Source: Eustoma russellianum (lineage: Eukaryota; Streptophyta; Magnoliopsida; Gentianales; Gentianaceae). From it: 64,000 bases of DNA. Positions 11,901 through 25,400 of the stretch are shown piece by piece (within the stretch, counting starts at the first letter, position 1; the number at the start of each line of letters is the position of its first letter). The notes under the pieces were generated by a model that saw only the letters and a list, made by a program, of their open reading frames with translations, had not been told where the DNA came from and ran no database searches. The stretch is from contig AP025057.1 of assembly GCA_036186865.1 (NCBI GenBank), positions 27,860,087 to 27,924,086 of the forward strand. The letters are read 5' to 3'. A program made the translations under genes and the position numbers.

Positions 11901-12670
11901 ACAGTTTATGATATGATTCTTTGTTCGTAGCATACAGTCACATGATTCGCTGTTTGTAGCCTATAGTTTATGATATGATCGATGTTCCCACATCATATAT
12001 GATTGGAGGCTGGACTGACATCAAGTAGGGGATGTCAGTGGCATACAGTATGTTTCATTTGTTGATGGCGCCATGACACTAGAACCTAAGGAGGTTGGTG
12101 TCATAGGCATATAGTATAATTAATGTTTTCCATTTTGGCATGAGTATAACACCATGTGTGGGATCCGAGATCTCCGCCAAAACACATCACCGTTAGATCT
12201 ATGTACACGTGATGTAACACCATAGTTGGACCATAGGGATTCACGGTTGGTACATAGTACTAAATGGGGAATTCAATTGATATGTCTTGTGCACTGTTCG
12301 TATGAGATATGCTTTGTATTGTTTGTATGAGATATGCTTTGTACTGTTCATATGAGATATGTTTATGATTATGCTTTAAAATTTTTCTGAAACATGATGC
12401 ATGATATTTTTTTCATACGAGTATATTCATATGACCCAAGTTACCCGACTAGGTACATGCTCAGGCCATCAGCAGATATATGATGATCGGATAGGGTAAA
12501 GAGTTGTGACATAGACTTAGTCATGAAGAAATTGGACATAAGACACGTTAAAAGCATAATAGCTAAGAATAAGGTAAATATGGAAATACAATAATTTTCT
12601 CGTTGACTTTACTTTTACGCACTCTATGTGATTACGTGATATTGTTGCTACTTGTTTCGATTGTCACTGT
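8753..12670 (+). repeat. Tandem duplication unit 1
   Basis: Runs from ATTTCAAC in gag through the 3' internal region to the LTR position TGTATTT. It is followed head to tail by unit 2, with about 3.92 kb between the matching starts at 8753 and 12671. The breakpoint shares ATTT between gag (8753) and LTR (16649), which suggests a microhomology-type or unequal-exchange origin. The copies differ at many scattered bases, so the event is not recent. Confidence 0.85.
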
Positions 12671-12674
12671 ATTT
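9322..12674 (+). mobile_element. Gypsy LTR in unit 1, both ends missing
   Basis: Matches the complete LTR at 13287 from its third base. It lacks the first two bases and the preceding polypurine tract, because a deletion of about 48 bp joins GGTTACGAC directly to TTACAGCCCG. It ends at TGTATTT (12668-12674), about 475 bp short of the LTR end, where unit 2 gag begins. It holds no gene: the open frames inside are short and not shared intact between the two copies. Confidence 0.85.
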
Positions 12675-12827
12675 CAACGTAGGCCAGGTTGTCAGCCCCA
12701 ATTCCAGCGGCCGCACCTACCACAGTGTGTGATTCCATGGGCTAATGCCATGGCCCAGGTTATGACAGACGCGGTGGATGAGGATGCACCAGATATGGTG
12801 GAAGGTACGCTTAGATACGAAATTTAA
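12671..12827 (+). pseudogene. Ty3/gypsy gag fragment, copy 2
   Basis: Only the C-terminal gag piece is present (QFQRPHLPQCVIP through DEDAPDMVEGTL), starting at the duplication breakpoint. It is nearly identical to 8753-8909 and lacks the upstream gag core. It is fused to the LTR-derived sequence on its left. Confidence 0.75.
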
Positions 12828-13273
12828 TCGCAACTAATATTATCAGTATCTGAATTTTGTCTACTAAGTATGAATTGTAACTGCTATGATACAATCTGTT
12901 AGTGAGACGAGAATTCTAAAAGAATGATTTATCACTGATAAAACAACGGAGTTCGTGACATATCGAGACAATAATGATAAGACAAATGAGGAAAGATGAT
13001 TGATCAAAGTAGCACAGCGGCAACGCAGAAGTTTGAATGCCCGAGGTAACTAACTTAGGGAAGACTCTCAAAACAGATGAATGCCATGATAAACCAATAA
13101 TCAGTGTTCCAAATAGAGCCACGTAAGTTATAACTCTAGAAGCATGTCCGAACATCAAAGCAGTACATCATATTATAGAAGTTCGGGACATGTGATAAGA
13201 GTAAAATCAGTAGAACGATTTTAAGCAGCAGGTTACGACTAAAAATACAAGTTTCGAGGACAAAACTTTGTAT

Positions 13274-13286
13274 AAAGGGGGAGAAA
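13274..13286 (+). other. Polypurine tract of the gypsy element
   Basis: AAAGGGGGAGAAA lies directly before the LTR start TGTTACAG and after the phrase CAAGTTTCGAGGACAAAACT, the usual 3' end of chromovirus-like gypsy internal regions. It is deleted in unit 1. Confidence 0.8.
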
Positions 13287-16200
13287 TGTTACAGCCCGCA
13301 CCCCTGGCTAGTTGAAAAAGAGAACAAAAGAAAAACATAGACGTGGACGTAAGCGTATCAATTTTAAATCGATCAAATCATGGTATCACACTACTCGATA
13401 CTGGTGAAATTTTAAAGCACCCAAAATAGAACTCTAAATCTTAAATGCATAAGTGGAAGAATAATTTTATTCTTCTTCCATTTAAAATCGTATACTATGT
13501 GAGAAAATTATAAGTGGATAAATTACACCCACTTTCTTCCCACTAAGTCTCAAATTATTCCAAAATATCCCCACCCACATCCTAACCACTTTGGCCGCCC
13601 ACCCCCATGTTATGTAAGACAAATTTGTCTTGCAGACATCATCTTTTCCATCACTTTACTCCTCCTACTTGTCATAAGCACGCCTCTCCTTGCCAATTAG
13701 AATTCATGCACTCTTATAACTCTTCATTTTTGTCTTCCCAACCAAGCACTATCATGAAAAAAAAATTCACTCCCCACTCACCCTCACTCACGATCACACA
13801 CCACTAAAATGGAGAAGACTTCTCAAAACTTCATCCGTTTCTACCTCATTCTTCATTTCCTCCTTCTCTCACAACAAATTCTCTTCCTTCTCTCTACTTT
13901 ATTCCTTTAACTCTCGAAGCCAAAATTCTCTCATTCTGCACCCTTCTTCCAACCAAGAATTCCATAGCAAAAACAGAAGACGAAAATCTTCCATTCTTAA
14001 GTGGGAATCAAGTCTCCAAGTTTAAGAATCCTTAAGGTAAGGACCTCATCTTCCTTACTACACACTTCTTCCACCATTCATCTCCTCACAAAGGCACAAA
14101 CACCCCTTATTCTAGGCTCTATCCATGAGCTACAACAAGGTGGTGAAAGGAGTTTTCTAATTTAAACAAGTAGGAATCTTCAAGCTGTTCCAAAGGTGAG
14201 ACTTCTTAAGGTTGAATTTTTAGACCTTCTTAATGTATTATTCTTTAAAAATAACCAATCTTTCCCTCATTTTAGCCATCTTGGCCGAAAGATACCTAGG
14301 CAAGGAAAGAAGATATTTTTTCATCTTAAGTGCAAGATTCAAAGAGAAAGACAAGTACTCTTCTTGGTTTCTTCATGCATGTTAAAAAGCATAACAATTA
14401 TGTCTCATATCAAGTTGGATCATGCATGCATATTTTCAAAAAGATTTCTACTATGATAATATAAAAAGAATGGATTTTGTTCGCTAAATGTATGAAGACT
14501 TGTGTGTTTCATGAATGTATGTACACTTGAGGTTTAGAAGATGTTAAAAATGGACATGCATGTGAAGTTTATGGCATATGTAGGTCTCATATGTATGTGC
14601 ACGTCATGTTTAATGGAAGAATAGACATGCATGTTCGTTCTTGAAAAAATGTTGGTAATATCTTGCATATTCTTGAGAAAGTGTGTTAAGGGCCACACAT
14701 TGCATCATCCTCTTGTACATTTTTTGATGATCATCATGCATGTGTTCATCCATGGTTTTAGTGTTCATGTGTGTTAAAAGCCTTGATTTAGCATGATTTT
14801 GATTCACCATAATTTGTGCTATATTGCATGGCCATGAAGGTGTGTTTCTTTGATGATCATCATGTCATCTCCATGAATATTCTCTTAAAATGGGGCTTTT
14901 TTAAGTCTCATTTATTAGGCATGATTCATCACCATCCTTTGATGTGTATTCTTGATGATCATGGCCTAAGGATGTATATTTTTATGGGTTTATCTCTCAT
15001 ATGAATTTGCATATGGTTTTCATCATGATCACCACTATGATCATGACACTTATGTGTATGTTGTGATGGAAGTTATATGCATGTCTTTATGTATTCAAAC
15101 CACAAGATTAATCCGTCATCAAGGTAAATATGCGTGATAGATTGAAGCACAAAAGGGGTATGAACATTATTGCATGTATGATACAATGAACAAGTTAAAA
15201 ATTAAGTGTGTGTGGCGGCTATGCATTCGGCCACTTGGCCATGAAGGCGTACCAAAGATGTTCTTACTTATATATGTTATTGTATATACATGTGATGATA
15301 TGTTTATTATATATTATATAGGAAACCAAAAAAAAGTAGTAAAGAATCAAAGTGAAGAGATAATAAAACGAAACAAGCCAAGTAAGGGATGTTTTGGGGT
15401 AAGAGTTGTTTTGGGGTAAAGCTGACCAAGGCCCTATGGGAAGGCCAAATGGGTAATTTTACATCTTAAGGACATGAAGAAAGGGCTGTTTCAGGATCTC
15501 CATAAAATAAATTAAGTAAAGAACCATTAAGGACAAATGATAATGACGATTAGAAGCCGAAAGCGAGCTGTTGGATGAGCCAAAACCGCGAGCACCTCAT
15601 GAAGGCTAAAATGGGAATTTCACATTAGTTATTATATGAAACCTAAGCCATTTATTGACCTTAGGAACTGAAAGGGTTATAGGCTAAAATCAGCCCCATA
15701 ACCAAGCATACTTGCATACATAAATGAAAATAAGTTTTTAAACGATACGTTTTATTATACGATACACGTTTGTGAAATGTTTTCTCCACGCGATACATTT
15801 CGAAGGGTTTACACTACGTGATATGTTTTTACAGAAAGGTTTAATCATAAGATATGTTTAATGGTATTTTAACAAACTGTACCTTGCGTCGACTGATTCG
15901 AAAGAGACAGTTTATGATATGATTCATTATTCGCAACATGCAGTTACATGATTCACTGTTTGCAGTATACAGTTTATGATATGACTAGCTGTTCCCACGG
16001 CATATATGATTGGAGGCCAAACAGACATCAAGTATGGGATGTCAGTGGCATACAACATGTTTCATTTGTTGATGGCGCCATGACACTGGAACCTAAGGAG
16101 ATTGGTGTCATAGACATACAGTATGATTCATGTTTTACGTTTTGGCATGAGTGTAACACCGTGTGTGAGACCTAGGATATCCGTCAAAACGCATCACTGT

Positions 16201-17122
16201 TAGATCTATATATATGTGATGTAACACCATGGTTGGACAATCGGGATTCACGGATGGTACATAGTACTATCTGGGGAATTCAGTCGATGTGTCTTGTGTA
16301 CTATTCGTATGAGATATGCTTTGTATATGATCGAAACAGATTTGATACGATGTTTAATATTATGCTTTAAAAGTTTTGTGAAACATGATGCATGATATTA
16401 CTTCATACAAGCATATGCATATGACCCAATTTACCTGACTAGGTATATGTGTAGGCCATCAGTAGATATATGATGATCAGATAGAGACTTAAGCCATGGA
16501 GGAATTGGACATAAGACATATCAAAAGCTTAATAGCTAAGTAAGAAGAAGGTAAATACAGAAATGCGATAATTTTACTCGTCGACTTTACTTTTCCGTAC
16601 TCTATGTGATTACGTGATACTGTTGCCACTTGTTTCAATTGTCACTGTATTTGAGAAGCAGAGACGTATTATTTTACTATTTCGTTGTATGTGCTTTATT
16701 ACCCCGTCTTCCATGCATGATCCACATAATGAACCCAGGCCGAGATACTTGATGGGAGTTCATTATCACTCACTCCTTATTTTACCATATTGCAGAGCCC
16801 CGAGAGCCTGAGTTGGACTACATAGACGACGAGCCGAGAGAGTAGGTTATCCATGACCAGTCCAGTGGGCCCAGCTGATCCAGCTTTTGTATTTTGTTAT
16901 TTCAGACTACTTATGTATTGATGCAGTGATGACATTGTACGTGGAAATAGTCATGATGTATGCATTTCGGCTATGTTTTTATCAGTTTACTTTGTGATGC
17001 TTCTGCTCTACGATACATGTTTATGACGACGTGCATATAGCTGTTATCGACGCCTTGTACTTCTCATAGCAGAATACAGTAGACGCACCGTGTCGAGACC
17101 CTAGTCCCGGCGGGGTGCTACA
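13287..17122 (+). mobile_element. Complete gypsy LTR (3836 bp)
   Basis: Begins TGTTACAGCCCGCACC and ends CCCGGCGGGGTGCTACA, so the ends form an imperfect inverted repeat. It is noncoding. The end motif matches the family style of the LTRs at 20204 and 36092 (GGGGCGCTACA on their sense strand), which suggests related gypsy lineages. Confidence 0.8.
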
Positions 17123-17307
17123 TCTATAGTTTTAGATCATGTGAATACGCTGCAATATTTTTGGCGAAATGGCATTTTGATTTGAATGTTAAAGGAACTC
17201 ACTATTATATTATTGCTTCTAATTATTCTTGAATATTATATATCAATTAGAATTTTGATATTTTAGTGCTCTTTTATTTGATCTGCTTTATATCTTTGGT
17301 TGACATT

Positions 17308-17633
17308 ATAGGGCGTTCCCGATGCACTAAGCTTCCGCATTTGTGTAGGGTATGGGGAGGGGCTTGATCGCTTCGCGATCTGACGTATGCAGTCTTACCT
17401 TACACTTTTTTGTGCAAGAGCTGTTTTCAAGGCTCGAACCCGTGACCTCAACGTCACAAAACAACAACGTTATCAATTGCTACAAGGCCCGCCCTCGAAC
17501 ATTAAAGGGTGTTCACAGGGCACTAGGCTTCCGTGTTTGTGCAGGATTCAAAGAAGAGCCGGATCACTTTGCGATCTGATGTACGCAGTCTTACTCTATA
17601 TTTTTTGTGCAAGAGGTTGTTTCTGTGGCTTTA
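17308..17633 (-). mobile_element. Dimeric Au-type SINE
   Basis: The minus strand of 17311-17495 reads like an Au SINE: a box A region (TTGTAGCAATTGATAACGTT), box B GGGTTCGAGCC, then AGGTAAGACTGCGTACGTC and the GGAAGCTTAGTGCATCGGGA tail. A second partial copy (17507-17630) follows in the same orientation but lacks the promoter boxes. The pair is flanked by the 11-bp direct repeat TGGTTGACATT at 17297-17307 and 17634-17644, so both parts probably inserted together. It is non-coding and would be mobilised by LINE enzymes. Confidence 0.8.
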
Positions 17634-18001
17634 TGGTTGACATTCAACTTTTTAATTTTTCATGTTCCTCTTTTGTGCATGTTTTTGCAAAGAAGTACAC
17701 ACCACATATGGGTGATCATATATTTGCTACAGGATGAATTTGGTTTGCATTACAAGTAGTCGTGATCCCTCTAATTGTCACACTAAATCGTTCTAAACTT
17801 GTCCATATAAGTTAACCACTTCTCTGGTGAGTATGACTCTACGATGTGGTCTATTCTGATTTTATGTATGTGGTCATATTAAAACCAAACAATTATGTGG
17901 CCAGCATGGGATAACATGGCAAGCAATGCACCAAAATATAGTACGAACTCATGAGACAAAAATAGCAAAGTGGATGTCTACTTCAATGAATAATTTATAC
18001 T

Positions 18002-18022
18002 CCCCCCGGGGGGGGGGGGGGG
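18002..18022. repeat. C6G15 homopolymer tract
   Basis: Six C followed by fifteen G. Such a run is a likely sequencing or assembly weak spot and can form G-rich secondary structure. Confidence 0.8.
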
Positions 18023-19155
18023 TTTGAAATTCAAGGTTGAAGTTATTTTGTAAAATACCCCTAGCAAACAGCATCAACCTCAGCATATATATCATATTCC
18101 TTGTTTATTGATCTAGAATCACGCATACGACAAATATACACCTTTTCTTCTCACACATTATAGTGTCAAAAGAATACAAAAAATAAATAAAGAAAACTTC
18201 CTTCCATGGATTCGACCACCAACACATAAGATTTTTCTCTTCTTTTTGTTGGCTTCCTCTGGGACTGCTGCATCACACAAATTATTGTCACTGTCACCCT
18301 TGTGTAAAAATATGCCTGTAAATCAACGCCGAGTGTGTTGATTTTCAGCATGGTACATGAATAGCAGCAGGTTAGATCACCTGACTCCAAGAGAGCAGCG
18401 ATAAAGGATGACCGCGCGACACGTATCTAACACAAGAGTTGTTACGTTGTGTTAAGAGATGATCTAAGAAGTGTTTGACTAATGAGAGACATTCAGCAGC
18501 GGACGTAAATAGAACATTTTTTGTGTTAAGTTCAGTGCTCAAATCTCGTGTTTCTTTTCAGATTGGAGTTATTTTTTTGTTTATCTGAAATTCTATCATG
18601 TTCGCTCTTTATCAAAACAAATTATGCGATTTATGCAATATATATATATATCAGAGGTCCTACGTATACATGTACAGTTTTCTTCAATAGTAAAACAATG
18701 ATTTTGTCGTCACCAAAGTAAGTAAAAAAAAACAAAAAAATGGGATTTCCGTGTACTATTTAGACATAGTGCCTCTCTGTAACTATTGAAATTAAATAAA
18801 ATAAAATAAAAAGAAAAAACGCACTACTGGATCATGTTGATACTTGATGTTTACGGTCTGATACCAAACGTAAAACGACAAACAAAACTTTCCAGGACGT
18901 TTTGTTGTAAGTTACACACTCTTTTAAATAGTTTATCTCTCCCAAAGGTATAATTCCAGTTTGATATAATATAATTTAAGTAAGTAGATCTGTTTTGTTC
19001 ACTATTTTTATTTTATCTGTGGTTAGATAATTGACGTGAGTTAGAAAAATTATATAGATTGTAATTGAGATAATATTATAGAAACTTTGGCTATTAAAAT
19101 ATTCTTATTTTAAAAAAATAAAAAATTTAGAAAAAATGAAAATGATAACTAAAAC

Positions 19156-19162
<7 letters not shown>

Positions 19163-19198
<36 letters not shown>
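19163..19198. repeat. TA dinucleotide microsatellite
   Basis: About 18 uninterrupted TA units in an AT-rich intergenic region. Confidence 0.9.
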
Positions 19199-19204
<6 letters not shown>

Positions 19205-20714
19205 GTTTGCACACTAAAACAAATCAATACCCTCGCATTATGAATGTCTAGTTGCAATTGGATTTTACTATTTGCATGTGCAATGGTCTCGCCTTCAAGA
19301 GTACCAAATGCATCATCAAAAGTAAGGAAAACACCATATCAGTATGAAATAATTCCTACTAAAAGCTTAGACAGACCAACCATTGAATTATATTTTATTA
19401 TATAAAATGACTAGAAAAATAATTATAGTATTTACTCCTACGGCTAGATTTAATACAATACGGAATGTATAGAACGCTACACAAACTGACTATTTCAATA
19501 TGTCTCAAAATGTGGACTTATGTATAGTACAATTATATATTATATATGTCCTATAATGATGAATTATTATATTATATATCTATAATCAAGTGATCACTAA
19601 GAACATTTTATATTTATACAAAGTGTTACAGAAATAGGCCCTTAAATGTATAGAAATAGACACTTAAACAATAAATAATGTAATAACAAGAATAACATAA
19701 CAACAATATAAAAACATTAATAACATAACGACATAATAACAATTATAATATTATAACATACTAAAAATAACATAATAACATAATAATAGCATATTAATAA
19801 TAACAATAACATACTAATATTACCAAAATATATGTCAAATTTAAAACTAAATTAGATATTCCCACTAGTTTGTCTGTTCTTAGCATGTTGTACCTTCTTT
19901 GTTTGTCAAACTTTCATGCGCCTCACCCTCTATTGGGAAAATGCAAAGTTTACTGATCTATATACGAATGAAATGAGAGAGAAAACTGGCGCCTTTACAG
20001 TGTGACGCCTTAAGAATCCAAGCCATTGAGAATCGCGCCTGGCTATTTTTCAGGTATTTACGTGTGTCAAAAATGTGGTATTGTGTAAGACGCCATTCAA
20101 AATAGCATCCTGTTTGTTCAAATGTAAAGCACGTTGGTTTTATGTAATATTGAAAGCATTAATTGGCAAATGAAAGACTAAGAGCTAGAGATTTGATAGT
20201 TTGTGTAGCGCCCCGGTCCCGAGCCCTAGCATCGGGAACGGTGCACCCGCCGTATCTCGCTAAGGAGAATACAAAGCGTCGAATCAATCTCTTACTTGTC
20301 AAAAATGACATAGAAATTTTTCGCAGAAACGTAAACCATAACATAAATTAAACTCCAATAGTCGTCATTTCATTGCTGAAATAGAAATTCTGATAATAAA
20401 AGTAGCAAAGAAGTCTGTGACAAATCCTCAAAGTATAATAAGAACAAAACGGCTGCAAAGTTCTCTCATATCCTAGCTGCAGCTCCCAACCGGCCCACTC
20501 CGCTACGTCCGTCCCGTCATCAACAAAGATGTGCTCGTAGTTCTCATCCAACTCACCTGAGAAGTAGGGGTGAGTGACAGAAATCACCCAGTAGATGCCC
20601 GCCTCAAACAAATACAAAACGTACATACCAAAATGATATAACCATATAGCACATAAATATAAGATATCCACATAGCACATAAATATAGGATAAAACCACA
20701 TAGCACATCACTAC

Positions 20715-22340
20715 AGGAAAACACAGTGATTCCGTCAAACCATGTCCTACAAACCAAATCTGACGGATCTTTTCGTCTAACTTCCGACCAATTTCCTACA
20801 AACCTTCAAAATTTATTTGTTCCAAACGAATCCGACAAAATACCGACAAACTATTATCTGCTAGAAAACATTTAGCCAGAAATTTGTCAGGATCAGGACG
20901 GAAATGGTGTAAAGTTTTGACGCCACTACATGTTGTTGCTATTCGGTCGGAATATTCAGTGCAAATAGTTTGTCAGAAACAAGTTGGTCGGAATTATCTC
21001 GGGATAAAATAGTACAAAACTTGTACTTTTTCATATGTCACACTTCATCGAAAATGTGTCATCTTTGTTCGTCGGATGTCAGACAGAATTAATTTTATAA
21101 AAAATAAAAATTTCTTAATTTCTAAAATAAGTTTTAACAAAGTCTCTATCTCCATACTATCATGACAATCCGACGGAATTTTATGATGGATTTATAAAAA
21201 ATAACTACTATTTTTAATATATAAAATAAATGCTTATAAATAGTTGGAAGAATATCTAAAAATAAATAAATAAATAATTGAAGAATCCTAGCATAAACAA
21301 AAACTGTAAATCTGTATTAAGTTGACCTAAAATACTGAACTATATATGATAGGAACTTTCTTAAAACTTTCTTTTACAATATGTCGCAATTTAATTGAAA
21401 AACCAGACAATTTCTCAAAGACAACATCTACCCGAATCTGCCCCAATAAGAGGCATAAGTAATCCGTCGGAATTCAGTTGGAATGAGAACGACAGAATTC
21501 TGACAGAGAAAAGTGCATATCTCTATCTGCGGGAAAACAGTCGAACGCTATCGAAGCATATTCCAGGTTTGTCAGAATTCGATCGATACTATGAAAATCA
21601 ATATTTTTTAAATTTCTACACTTGTTTGATTTGTTCATATATTTTATGAATCGATCGAGTTTTTTAGATCGGTAGGCAATTGGTCGGAAGTTTTGGTTTG
21701 TAGGAACTTGGTCGGAAATAATCAGGCTTGTAGGAAATTGGCTGGAATATAAAAAATAACAAATACATTACCTGTAGGAAATCCGTCGGACTATTGTTGT
21801 TGGAGTTTAGAAAGCGCCGACAATTAATTATTGAAAGGAGGCGCGTCGGAATTCTGCCGGCAAAAGGTGACATATTTAGATCTGTTTGAAATTGGCCGGA
21901 AGTTCCAGTTTGTAGGAAATTTGCCGGAAATAATCAGGCTTGTAGGAAATTGGCCGGAATATATAAAATAACAAACTACACTATCTGCTGGAAATCCGTC
22001 AGACTAGGGTTGTTGGAGTTTAGAAAGCACCGACAATTATTAAGGGGAGGACCGTCGGAATTCTGTCGGAAACAGGACATATTTAGATTTGCCAGAAATT
22101 GGTCGGAAACCTATCGAAGCGTATCCAGGTTTATGAGAATTTTATCAGATATTATGAAAATAAATGGAATTTTTATATTTCTACACATATTTGAATTTTT
22201 TACATGTGTTTTTTGCATCTATCGATTTTTCTATATCTGTCAAAAATTTGCGAGTATATTTTCAGTTTTGTATGAAATTGGCCGAAAAATAGTCATGTGT
22301 GTAGGACATCGGCCGGAAATAATTTGATGATAGACTATTG
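20715..22340 (+). repeat. CACTA 5' subterminal repeat region
   Basis: Holds many short motifs of the form TTGGCCGGAA, TTGGTCGGAA and CCGTCGGAATTC in both orientations, the kind of array bound by the accessory TNPA-type protein in En/Spm elements. Within it a block of about 212 bp is tandemly duplicated (about 21670-21882 and 21883-22095). Apart from short chance frames it is noncoding. Confidence 0.75.
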
Positions 22341-22444
22341 AAATTGCTCGAAAATTTTTGAATTTGACTTGTATATTAGACAATAATTTTGCAATACATG
22401 TATATTGTTTTGACATAGGTCTGTTTTGATAACAGACTATTAAA

Positions 22445-25400
22445 ATGAGACAAGATCGGTTATGGATGTACAATAGAATGCTTCCTGGAAAAATCCAGTA
22501 TAATCCTGAGTTTCAGAATAGTGTAAATGAGTTCATTGCGTATGCATCATCACGAAAACAGAGTTTACAGGCTGAAAAAATACGTTGTCCATGTGCTGAC
22601 TGTAAAAACCTCAAATTTCAAGAGAAGAGAAAAGTCGAAGAACATTTGTATCGAAAAGGTTTTGTACCAAATTACTATACATGGACCGCACATGAAGAAA
22701 TCAGAATAACTGAACAAGTTTCTTCACATACGAATGTTTCAGAGTAATTCATACGCAAACATGGTAATGGATGCTGCTGGACCATCTTTTGTGAACATTG
22801 ATGCTCGTGCACATTTAGAAGAGCCATCAAACTCAGATGCCCAAAAGTTTTATGACATGTTAGAAGCGGTATCTAAACCTGCATTGCCTGGATGCTCAAT
22901 ACACTCACAGTTATCATCTTTTTCAAGGCTATTGACTTTAAAGTCGGAATATAACATGTCCAATGGGTGTTATGACGGATGGTGCCAGTTTTTGGATGAA
23001 ATTTTGCCTGAGGGACATACCGTGCCTAAGGATTTTTATTCAACAAAGAAGCTTATGAGGGGGCTTGGATTGCCATTTGAAAAAATAGACACATGTATAA
23101 ATGGATGCATGATATACTGGGGTTCCAATGAAATTGAAAAAAAGGAATATTGTGATTATTGTAAACATCCAATATGGAAGCCAAAGAAACATAATTCAAA
23201 GCAGGGGGTGCCCTATGCTAGAATGTGGTACTTACCTTTGACGCCAAGGTTACAGCGCTTGTATTATTCTCCAGCCACTGCTCAGCATATGAGATGGCAC
23301 GCTGAGCATCAAATGGAGAATGATGTTATGGTCCATCCATCCGGTGGAGATGCTTGGAGATCATTTGATATGATTTATAGTGATTTTGCAGCAGAAAGTC
23401 GAAATGTTCGACTAGGATTGTGTACAGATGGTTTTTCACCGTTTGGATTGTCTGGAAAACAATACTCATGTTGGCCGGTCATAGTCACGCCATATAATCT
23501 TCCTCCATGGATGTGTATGAAAACTCCATACATGTTATTGACATTAATAATTCCAGGTCCAAAGAATCCTAAGGCAATGATTGATGTATACTTACAACCA
23601 TTGATTCACGAGTTAAATAACTTATGGAATGTGGGTGTCCTAACGTATGATGTATCGAGGAAGCAAAATTTTCAAATGAGAGCTGCTATTTTAATGACAA
23701 TAAGCGATTTCCCAGCATATGGGATGCTTTCTGGATGGAGTACAGCAGGAAAGCTAGCATGCCCATACTGTATGGAGAACACAAAGACCTTTACTTTAAA
23801 ACATGGTGGGAAAATAAGTTTCTTTGGTTGTCATCGACAATTTCTTCCGGCTGATCATCCGTGGAGGAAGAATAAGCATAATTTTCTAAAGAACAGAGTT
23901 GAATTATCTCAACCACCTCCACGGCGCTCTGGTAAAAGCATATGGTTGCGCGTGAAGAATGATCCAAAGATATCAGCACTTCAAGGTAAAAGTAAACATC
24001 CTGGATATGGTAAGACTCATAATTGGACAAAAAGAAGCATATTTTGGGATTTACCATATTGGGAATCCTTAATTTTGCCTCACAACTTGGATGTTATGCA
24101 CATTACCAAGAATTTTTTTGACAATATAATAAACACAGTTCTTGATGTGAAAGGAAAAACAAAAGATGACGTAAAAGCTAGGATGGACATTAAAGAGTAC
24201 TGTCAGCGGAAGGAATTAGAAATACCTGAGGGGTCTACAAAAAAACCCAAAGCTCGCTACACTTTAGGAAAAGATGAAAAACGTATTTTGCTTGACTGGA
24301 TTAAGAGTTTAAAATTTCCCGATGGCTATGTTTCTAATTTGTCTAGATGTGTGGATTATAAGGATCTCAAGTTGTTTGGTATGAAAAGCCATGATTGTCA
24401 TGTGTTCATGACGCGATTACTTCCTGTTGCATTTCGGGAGCTGTTGGATAATACTATTTGGGAAGCTTTTACAGAGATAAGCTTATTCTTCAAAAGTTTA
24501 TCTTCTTCTACGCTCCATATTGATCGCCTTAAGGAGATGGAGAAAAACATTCCTTTGGTTCTATGCAAGCTTGAAAGGATACTACCCCCATCATTTTTTA
24601 ATTCTATGGAACACCTACCAGTCCATCTTCCTTATGAAGCGAGAGTTGGAGGGCCGGTTCAATATCGGTGGATGTATCCTTTTGAAAGGTACTTTTTATT
24701 TCAAAAATAGAAAGCTTGTATTATAATTGTTTCACGTGTTTGAATATTTATACCAATGTCAATTGTTAGGTTTCTTCATCATTTCAAGAAAAAAGTAAAG
24801 AATAAAGCAAGAGTGGAAGGTTCAATTTGCAATGCATACATTATTGAGGAAGTAGCAACATTTGCTTCACATTATTTTGAGTCACATGTTGTCACAAGAA
24901 ACACTCGACCTCCTCGACATGATGATGTTGGCATTGATCCAAGTGCTAATGAGCCCAATTTTTCAATTTTTTCACATCCTGCCCGCCCATCAGGAAAAGA
25001 AACAAAAAGATTCTTCAATGATGATGAAAAGCATGCTGCAACTCTTTACATTTTACGAAATTGTGAAGAAGTTCACCCATACATAAGGTATGTAACCATG
25101 CTTTATTTTGATTTTGTGTTACAAAGACTTATTATAGTGACATGTTGTTGTGGTTGTAGTATTTTCACAAATGAAATCCATGCTAAGTCGCCAAATATTT
25201 CTGAGTCCGACATTGACGCGATTGCTGACAAGGAATTAGTGAAATGGTTCAGCGATTATGTACGCATACATTCAACTAAAAATATTATCACTACAATGCA
25301 TGTAATGTCTTTATGCTTAATTATTGATATATTTTTCTCTATCAATTTTTTCGTTCTTACTCATACAGATGGCAGTGAATAATATTGAAGATAAGTTAAT

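Larger units (their letters stand above)
12671..16648 (+). repeat. Tandem duplication unit 2
   Basis: Second head-to-tail copy. Unlike unit 1 it keeps the PPT-containing stretch 13242-13286. The LTR then continues beyond the duplicated part to its natural end at 17122. Confidence 0.85.
8490..17122 (+). mobile_element. Pol-less Ty3/gypsy derivative, tandemly duplicated
   Basis: The order is gag fragment, short 3' internal region, LTR part, then the same gag fragment, internal region and a full LTR. Gag similarity stops at the gag-protease junction phrase and is followed at once by 3' noncoding sequence, so protease, RT, RNase H and integrase were all lost before the duplication. The LTR begins TGTTACAGCCCGCACCCC (13287) and ends GGGGTGCTACA (17122). 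The left boundary against the copia LTR near 8490 is approximate. No autonomous partner is in the window. Confidence 0.8.
17645..20203. other. Intergenic, AT-rich, no gene seen
   Basis: No supported gene. Contents are a G15 run (18008-18022), a short stretch resembling the hAT-type MITEs (around 18408-18435, GACCGCGCGACACGTATC), a TA array (19163-19198) and a low-complexity AATAACAT-rich tract (19670-19850). Open frames here are short and unsupported. Confidence 0.6.

Noticed and set aside
17387..17737. 116-codon plus-strand open frame
   Set aside because: It lies over the dimeric SINE on the opposite strand; SINEs do not code for protein.
18002..18022. G15 tract as a regulatory quadruplex
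   Set aside because: A single long homopolymer is more likely a sequencing weak spot, and there is no nearby gene to regulate.
18390..18480. Possible fourth hAT-type MITE
   Set aside because: It shares GACCGCGCGACACGTATC with the family but has no matching ends or 8-bp TSD. It is mentioned only as a fragment.
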